From Vitrella brassicaformis (taxonomy: Eukaryota; Sar; Vitrellaceae), in contig CDMY01000047.1 of the NCBI GenBank assembly GCA_001179505.1, positions 1 to 64,000 of the forward strand: DNA of 64,000 nucleotides. Reading direction: 5' to 3'. The notes under the pieces were generated by a model. That model was not told the DNA's origin and searched no databases. It was given only the letters and a program-made list of their open reading frames with translations. The first letter of the stretch is position 1, and each line of letters starts with the position of its first letter. The translations under genes and the position numbers were made by a program. Of this stretch, positions 57,648 through 64,000 are shown one piece after another.

Positions 57648-59832
57648 TCACCGCCCGAGTGACGCCCGTGGCAGGGAATATGTCGACGAGAAAGATGACG
57701 GGTAGGGCGACACCAGCGGCACACCGCCGTCACGGTAGCCATACTGACACACACAGAGAGGGAAAAACATAGACCCACAACTGGCCACTTCCCCTCTCGA
57801 TGCGATGTGTGGTGACGTACATCAGCCATTTTGTTCGCGAGTTTGAGTGTCTCCATCTCTTCCTCTTGGCTGGGCAGGCCCCTCTCACAGCACCCACTGC
57901 ACCCTCCCCACCACATCACTGCCACACACCGCACCACGCACACAACAGATGAGCGGACCAATACACGGATGGATGGGTGCGTCCACACTGGGCTCTGGGT
58001 GGGAGGTGTGCTGTGTTGCCTACCCAGTAGGTAGATCCCCCATCCAAGCAGGCCGACGATCACGGCACCAACTGCTACAGCTATCGACCACATCCACCAG
58101 CCTAAACGCATCAATGAACACAGAGAGTGCGGCCACACCACAGCCGCAGAGGGGTCCACAGACCGTTCGCGTGTCTGTGTGTGTGTGTGGGATGGGGACG
58201 GACCTCCGAATCGGTAACATTTCCCTCTGAGGAGGAATCGTCCTTCCCACATGGTGCCAGACGGGATGCACGCCAGGCACACCTGGCTGTTCTCACACAC
58301 ACCGCACAACTCACCACAGTCTGCACACACACACACACATGTGCCAATCGGTGCGGCCACTCTGTGTCTGTGTGTGTGTGTGTGTTTGGTGTGCCTTATC
58401 CCTTCCTTACGTGAGCACCTGCTAGCAACCGAGTCGCCATAGAAACCTGCAGCACAACACAACGCACCACGGCACACCGTCTGAGGGAGAGGTGAAGGCT
58501 GCTCGTCTCTAAGCATTCAAGACACCTCGGCTGCATTTGCTGGTGCATGCGCCCGCATCCGCCGAATAGAAAGGATGCTCCTCTGGGCAGCCTGACAGAC
58601 AGAGGGAGGGGAAGGAAAGGAAAGAGGCACATGCAGGTCCTCCTCGGTCTCTCCCTCTTTGCGCCCCCCACCGCCCCGCCGACCGACCATCTCTGACGAT
58701 GTTGATGGTGTATTTGCCGGCCGATCCCGTCTGCAGGGCGGGCGTCACCTCAATGATGATCTGCCGACTCTTGCCAGGGTCCAAGTGAAACAGCCGCGAC
58801 TCACCTTCACACACACAAAAGTGAACACACGCTGCACCCACCGCTCCACGCCATCCCTGCTGCCCACTCACCTTTTCTCTGAACCTCGCCGGCCATCCTC
58901 CCGCCCAGGAACCGCCTGCCACCCACAGCGGCACCGGCATCGCTCTGGTTGCCCTTGTCCTGCCCGAGTGCGGCGGAGTCATAGACAGCACACGACTGGC
59001 CGCCGTCAGCGCCCTCAAAGGTCAGCACCACATCGTCAGTGTTGAGGGGCAGGTAGGCCAGGTAGGAAACCCGGTGTGGGTTAAACGGGGGGCACATGGG
59101 TGCGTGTGCCGAGCACCCAGTGGGGCACCGGCTGCTGTCGGCCCCTGGGCACCCCGACGAGTAAGCCACTTGAAGAGAGGCCAACGTGACGTCTTCCCCA
59201 GCTGCAGTGCAGCAAGAGGAGGGAAAAAGAAAAAAGGACAGGACTGTGAGCACCGCATCGCATCGTGGCGGCACGGCAGCTTACATAGTCTTTGGAGGCT
59301 GATGGTGTATGTGGTCTTCTTGCCACCATTCACGACGGACACCGTGACCTTCCGATGCTCACCTGGCGATATCTGAATAAACGTCAGTCACAATCACAGA
59401 CCGACACCCACATCTATCCATCCATCCATCGATTGGCCAATCCATGTGTCCCTCCGCCTCCCTCACCGTGACCTCCGTGCCGACTGGTCCCTCCACAGTG
59501 GATGTGTTGCTCGTCGGCACTGCATCCACGGCGTATCTCGTCATGTCAAAGTCCATCGTCGCCGCATAATGCACCACAGAAGGACGAAATGCCGGCCTGC
59601 ATCATGAATGAATGATGCATCAGCAGCAAGGAAGCGAAAACACATAGTCAGGTCAGCCTTGTTCCTCTTTCTTTGCGCACCCTCCCACCCACCTGAGGTC
59701 CACCCTTCTGTCGTCGCATCGGATGTCCAGGAACCGCAGCGATGCATCTGGCATGGAGGCGGTGAACACGAGCGCTACAGAGAAGAAGAGAGAACCGACA
59801 AAGAGGCGTGAAGCGACAAAGAGGCGTGACAT
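57648..59832 (-). CDS. type I membrane protein with cadherin-like beta-sandwich domains and Cys-rich stalk
   Basis: Eleven exons on the minus strand: 59832-59693, 59596-59467, 59372-59285, 59201-58872, 58804-58688, 58591-58526, 58446-58411, 58320-58204, 58101-58024, 57918-57821 and 57743-57648. This gives 431 residues. A signal peptide (LFVGSLFFSVALVFTAS) is followed by two beta-sandwich repeats. The first includes DASLRFLDIRC, PAFRPSVVHYAA and GGKKTTYTISLQRL; the second LASLQVAYSSGC, VSYLAYLPLNTDDVVLTFEG and GKYTINIVRDG. This L-x-x-L ... Y-x-V ... Y-T-I-x-x-x-R pattern is that of the cadherin-like beta-sandwich (PF12733) type. A Cys-rich segment (CGELCGVC, VCLACIPSG) and a TM helix (WSIAVAVGAVIVGLLGWGIY) come next, then a short tail. 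Probably a surface or secretory-pathway protein; function unknown. Confidence 0.75.
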
Positions 59833-60251
59833 TGGTATTGCCAATGCATATCGCGTTACACGGCTCCCGTCCCCCAAGGGCGATCGAACAACTCGTTCGT
59901 TCGTTCGTTAACCTCACGGGGACCTTGCCCCCCGGCCCCCCGAAGGGGTACGCAAGAACGAGTCTGTGTGATGCAGGCCTGTCCAACCACCCACCCACCC
60001 ACCCCTATGGTCCACCACAAAATGAAACCTGCACAGGGATGGGCACAAAATGGCACTGGCACCGGCCGACATGCAGATGACAACAGAGGGCACAGGTGAC
60101 GAACAACTCATCCTCCAGGTCGTTTTGACCGTTCTTCTGCCTAGAGTGATGCTTGACTTGCTGATTGACGTGATTGACGGCCTTCTGTTTTGGTTTTTGA
60201 TGTCACAACACGTGTCCGACGTCACGCCCGTTTGTCCATTGTCCATCGCAG

Positions 60252-60340
60252 GTGCGGGGCTCTGACGCACTTCCGTTGCATCCTCCAACCCGACCGCAGG
60301 CAGCCGAAACATTACGTGTGCCTCGACTGCTGACCGACGG
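60252..60340. repeat. diverged direct repeat, copy 1
   Basis: Shares with 60470-60560 the blocks CAGGTGCGGGG, CAGGCAGCCGAA and GCCTCGACTGCT at matching spacing. Confidence 0.7.
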
Positions 60341-60469
60341 GGGCGAGGAGAAACGACAGTGCCTGCAAGCCCGCACTATTTCACACACCGACAAATAAAC
60401 AAACACCGGAGGACCCAGGTGGTACGTGCATCCCATAATATCATCCTGTCCCCGCCCAATCGCTTGCAC

Positions 60470-60560
60470 AGGTGCGGGGATCGTGGCTGCATGTCTGTTG
60501 GCTCGTCAACCCCATCGGCAGGCAGCCGAAGCATTCTGTGGGCCTCGACTGCTTGCAGAG
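60470..60560. repeat. diverged direct repeat, copy 2
   Basis: Second copy of the segment at 60252-60340, same orientation, about 220 bp apart. Confidence 0.7.
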
Positions 60561-61434
60561 GGAGAAGATCAGGCACAGTCACGTAGCAACGATATCCCGG
60601 TCCCTTTTCACCGAGTACCTAAAATTGTGTGTGTGGATCTCCCGGCTCATTCACCCGTTTAAACAAAACCCACCCGAGAGAGACTTTGCATCAAAAAGAA
60701 TGGGGGGATCAAAAAGAAAAGGAATAGGTCGTTCGTGGATGTCATCTCAGGTATCTCATCTTGTTGTCGCCGGCAAATCGCTGTCAGCCACGCAGGCAGG
60801 CAGGCAGGCAGGGAGGGAGGGAGGTGGGGGAGAAAAATCACAGGGGCAGTCAGTCAGTCAGTCAGTCGTGCAGGCACGAATGCATGCAGGCAGGTGATAA
60901 ATAGGCATACACACGTGCGTGTACATTGTGACATCCATCAGGCAGCGACCCAGCACTCGCTGGCCCCGCCCGGCCATGAAAAAAAGTGAAGACTAAACCA
61001 GCCATCCATCCATCCATCGATGGCTGGCACGTGACTTGGCTGAGTCTTCGATAAAGAGACTGAATAAAACGTGCATTCCATTCCGGCCGTCCACTCACCT
61101 CCCCTCCCTCCCTCTCTCCCTCCCTCCCCCACACCACACAGGCAGGCCACGTTATACACAGCAGCAGGCAGCGTGGAGCATTTATTGGTCGCACACGCAA
61201 AAAGCGTCGGAGTGCTCCGACGGTCGGGCGATAGACAGACAGACAGACAGATCGATCAATCACACGATAAACCCCCCAGCACACGCCACACTTCCTCACA
61301 ATACAATCTCTCGCACAATAAACCAACCAACCAACCAAACAACCACCTACTTACCGATACGAAGACCCGTCTACCTCTACCTACGCTACGCCCTAGCTAC
61401 GTACACACAATGGTACACACATTCCATGCACACA

Positions 61435-63909
61435 TTACACTTTGCTCATGAAGTCGGCCGTCGTCAGGCCGCCGCCGCCGGCCACGCTGACGGTCTCCGA
61501 GTAGGGTGTGGGAGGGGCGCCGCTGTCGACTGTGGTGGCGGCGATGCGGTCGGTGAGCAACTGCTGGCTCACCTTGCCGTCGGCGGCCTTGTCGATGCCG
61601 TTCTCAGTCATCAGCTCATCCTCCTTGAGGGCGACCTCCTCAACGGGGTGGAAACACGAGTACACCTGACATGCGCACGCCACACATTGACATGCACGTG
61701 CACGTGTTGTGTTGGGTCTATGGATTGCTGGCTGGCGTACGTACGTCGGGCATGACGATGCCGGTGAAGGTGAGCATGATGCAGATGAAGGCGAGGGCCA
61801 GGCCGACCGCCTGCAGATACGCGGGGTAGCCCGCGTATCGGCCGAAGGGTTGTGTGCTGCTCCAGAAGACCAAACCCATGAGGATCAAGGTCGCTGGCGG
61901 GATGAAGAACTTGAGCAGCAGCGACCACACTATCGTGATGGGCCAGTTATTGCCCTATGTCATTGCAGAGGCACAATGAAAGGAGACCGTTGACACATGG
62001 GTGAATGCATCTGCGAGGGAGGTTGCTGGGTACCTTACCTGTGCGCACACGGTGTTGAGGTCCATCCTGAGTGTTTCGATCGTGCCCAGGTACAGCCACC
62101 ATGCGCGCTTCTGAATGACAGGCACACGGACGGGCAGAGACCGCAGCAATCCCATACGTAGATGAGTGCATGAAGGGGGTCTCGGTCTCCGACGTGTGTA
62201 CCTCCAGGCTCATGTCTTTCGCCTTTGTCAGGCCGAGTGCCGTAGCAGAACCGAGAACCATGATCACCGCGCCAACCAGCGGCCCCGCAGTCGACCCTGC
62301 AAACCACACCGGCAACCGCACACACAAGTGCAGCCATCCGTCAGTGCACTTAAGATCTCTCTCCTCCGGTTGCTCACCGACGGCAGTGTCTTCAGCGCCC
62401 AGGCCGACCATCATGCCCACAAACGCCCCGCCGAGCCAGGCCGCCATGGCGCACACCTCCGCCACATAACCCACCTTCTCGCCCACCAGTTGGAAGTTGT
62501 ATACCCAGCCCCCCGCCACGGCATGGATCAGACCTATAAAGAGAAAAGCGACGTTGTTGAGGTAGAAGTCCACAGCGTCCAAGAGGAATAGGCCGATGTC
62601 GGTGGCGTAGACGCAAGACACGGCGAGGCCGGCCAGACACATGGCCGTCACCACTCTCCACCGCTTGACGCGACGAAGGACGATGGAGTCCTGAAATGAA
62701 CACACACACAGAGACACACGACGGGTGTGTGAAGGCGTATGGAGGGGCATCTGTGTAGGTCAGGTCACCATGAGGGCTGTGACGGAGGCCTCGATGAGAG
62801 AGAAGGCCGAGTCGATGCCCAGCAGCACCAGCGTCAGGAAAAACAACACACACCTGACAGACAGGCAGACAGACAGACAGGCAGACAGACAGGGGCGTGA
62901 AGGAAGGCACACGTTGATGTGTGCTGTCGATGCTCCTTGCTGACCAGACATGGCTGCCCGGTAGGAGGCTGAGTGCCACTGGATATGCCGTAAAGACGAG
63001 GCCAGGACCATCCACAGGAAGGTAACCCAGGTTCACTCCCGCCTGGTCAGCCAAGTGACCCAACACCGAAAACACCGCAAACCCTGAACAGACAGATATG
63101 CACGTACGCTAGGACGGCTGTCTGTCTGTCTGTCTGTCTGTCTGTGTGTGTGGTTTCTCTCTGCGCGGGCTGCCTACCAGCCACAAATGACGTTAAGAAG
63201 TCACAGAATGAGATGATGAGGCTGTCCTGGGCCACGTTGCACGACTTGCGGTTGTACGAAGCATCTGTCAGCAGAGAGAAAGTTGGTGGGGTGGAAGCGA
63301 AGCCGTGCATTGGGGAGTGCAATTGCAAGATGTCTTGTCGTGTTGCGCTGCTCACGTACACGCAGTCAGCACGCCGAAACACAGGGAGAGCGAGAAGAAG
63401 ACCTGGGAGGTCGCTTCACTCCACACAATCGGCTCGTCCTTCAGCACCGACAGGTTCCACTTGCCTATATACGCCTCCACCCCCACACCGGCGCCGTCCA
63501 GCGTCAGGCCGCGTATCATCAAGATCACAATCAGGATGAAGGGCATCAGCATCGTGAAGTAGGTGACACGGCCGGTGACGAAGACCCCACGGAACAAAGA
63601 TAGCCATATCAGAATCCAGACCACGATCATCCCGTAGAAGGTGTACAAGAGGAAGTCCTGCGCGCCGACAGCAGCCTCCCCAGCCATGACCACCGAGTTA
63701 TCGAAGAAGTCTGTGGATGCGGTGAGCGCGGTGCTGTCAGTTGCCGCCACCCACGGCAGGGTGGGGTTGAAGGACGCCACGAAGTATCTCAGGGCCCAGC
63801 TGATGATGAGGTTGTAGTATGTGGCCAGCACGAAGGCACCGAAGCATCCGCTGGCGCCGATGCCCCTCAGCCGTCGATGGATGGAAGCCCACGCCACGAA
63901 GTCGCTCCC
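61435..63909 (-). CDS. SLC6/NSS-family sodium-dependent transporter (5' end missing)
   Basis: Exons on the minus strand, in transcription order: 63909-63360, 63264-63178, 63083-62945, 62853-62769, 62690-62378, 62296-62202, 62110-62039, 61954-61745 and 61665-61435, about 593 residues. Helices include GAFVLATYYNLIISWALRY (TM3-like) and MIVVWILIWLSLFRGV. The NSS hallmark VLTAYASYN is formed across the first two exons. SLIISFCDFLTSFVAG, GLVFTAYPVALSLLPG and several later helices follow. The N-terminal TM1-TM2 region is absent and must lie to the right of the window. The family imports amino acids or related solutes with Na+; the substrate cannot be read here. The last intron before the window edge contains an AGAC repeat. 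Confidence 0.88.
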
Positions 63910-63929
63910 CTGATCGATCACCGACACAC

Positions 63930-63964
63930 ACACACAGACAGACAGACAGACAGACAGACAGACG
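63930..63964. repeat. CA / AGAC microsatellite in an intron
   Basis: A CACA run followed by repeated CAGA units, in the intron upstream of the first visible SLC6 exon. Confidence 0.8.
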
Positions 63965-64000
63965 GACAAGATGCAGCCAGTGACGTGACGTGCCACCTTA

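Larger units (their letters stand above)
59833..61434. other. spacer with a duplicated segment
   Basis: About 1.6 kb. It holds two diverged copies of a ~90-bp sequence (60252-60340 and 60470-60560), ACGA repeats at 59888-59910 and CCAA repeats near 61321-61338. No gene supported. Confidence 0.5.

Overview
This is a eukaryotic nuclear scaffold fragment. Protein-coding genes on both strands are cut by many short introns of roughly 70-200 bp. Almost all are GT-AG, and exon phases add up across every gene I reconstructed. The gene content (histone H4, RAD51, eEF1B-gamma, ribosomal protein eL33, PEX13, TEN1, SKP1, an FG nucleoporin) is that of a unicellular protist. An NRT2-type nitrate transporter, secreted multidomain adhesion-like proteins, a type I membrane aspartic protease, GC-rich coding sequence and abundant ATCC and TG/CA microsatellites make a free-living alveolate my best guess, most likely a chromerid close to Vitrella. 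That placement is inference, not something the sequence states. Three runs of exactly 300 N (21193-21492, 39062-39361, 53851-54150) are assembly gaps.

Layout, left to right: a 242-bp inverted duplication flanks a partial Lys/Gly-rich gene and a small secreted-protein gene with one in-frame stop (1-2334). Then PEX13 (+), UPF0598/C8orf82 (-), RTRAF/C14orf166 (-), RAD51 (+) and eEF1B-gamma (+). Next come a membrane aspartic protease (-), a twin-CX9C protein (-) head-to-head with a one-TM protein (+), TEN1 (+), a NUP214-like FG nucleoporin (-) head-to-head with a very large FN2-like surface protein (+), and a Bacteroidetes-type PurM/AIR synthase (-). After a poorly resolved stretch around a gap come eL33 (-), an LRR-RING protein (+), a SKP1-like protein with a long tail (-), a four-TM protein (+), an NRT2 nitrate transporter (+), histone H4 (+), a cadherin-like beta-sandwich membrane protein (-) and an SLC6-type sodium symporter (-, 5' end off the window).

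Neighbours are unlinked in pathway, as usual in eukaryotes, but two patterns stand out. First, many genes are arranged head-to-head with very short spacers (90 to about 400 bp). Second, an 8-mer AGCTCGCA, or a one-base variant, lies 14-150 bp upstream of eight start codons, always in the orientation of the gene. I consider this candidate promoter element the most interesting signal. Other points of interest are the bacterial-type purine enzyme, a 539-residue SKP1, an LRR-RING protein convergent with it, two genes whose first coding exon is only the ATG, a 15-nt microexon, and TG-tracts in place of ordinary pyrimidine tracts at many acceptors.

All exon borders are by-eye reconstructions from reading frame, splice consensus and phase. 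No alignment or RNA evidence was available.
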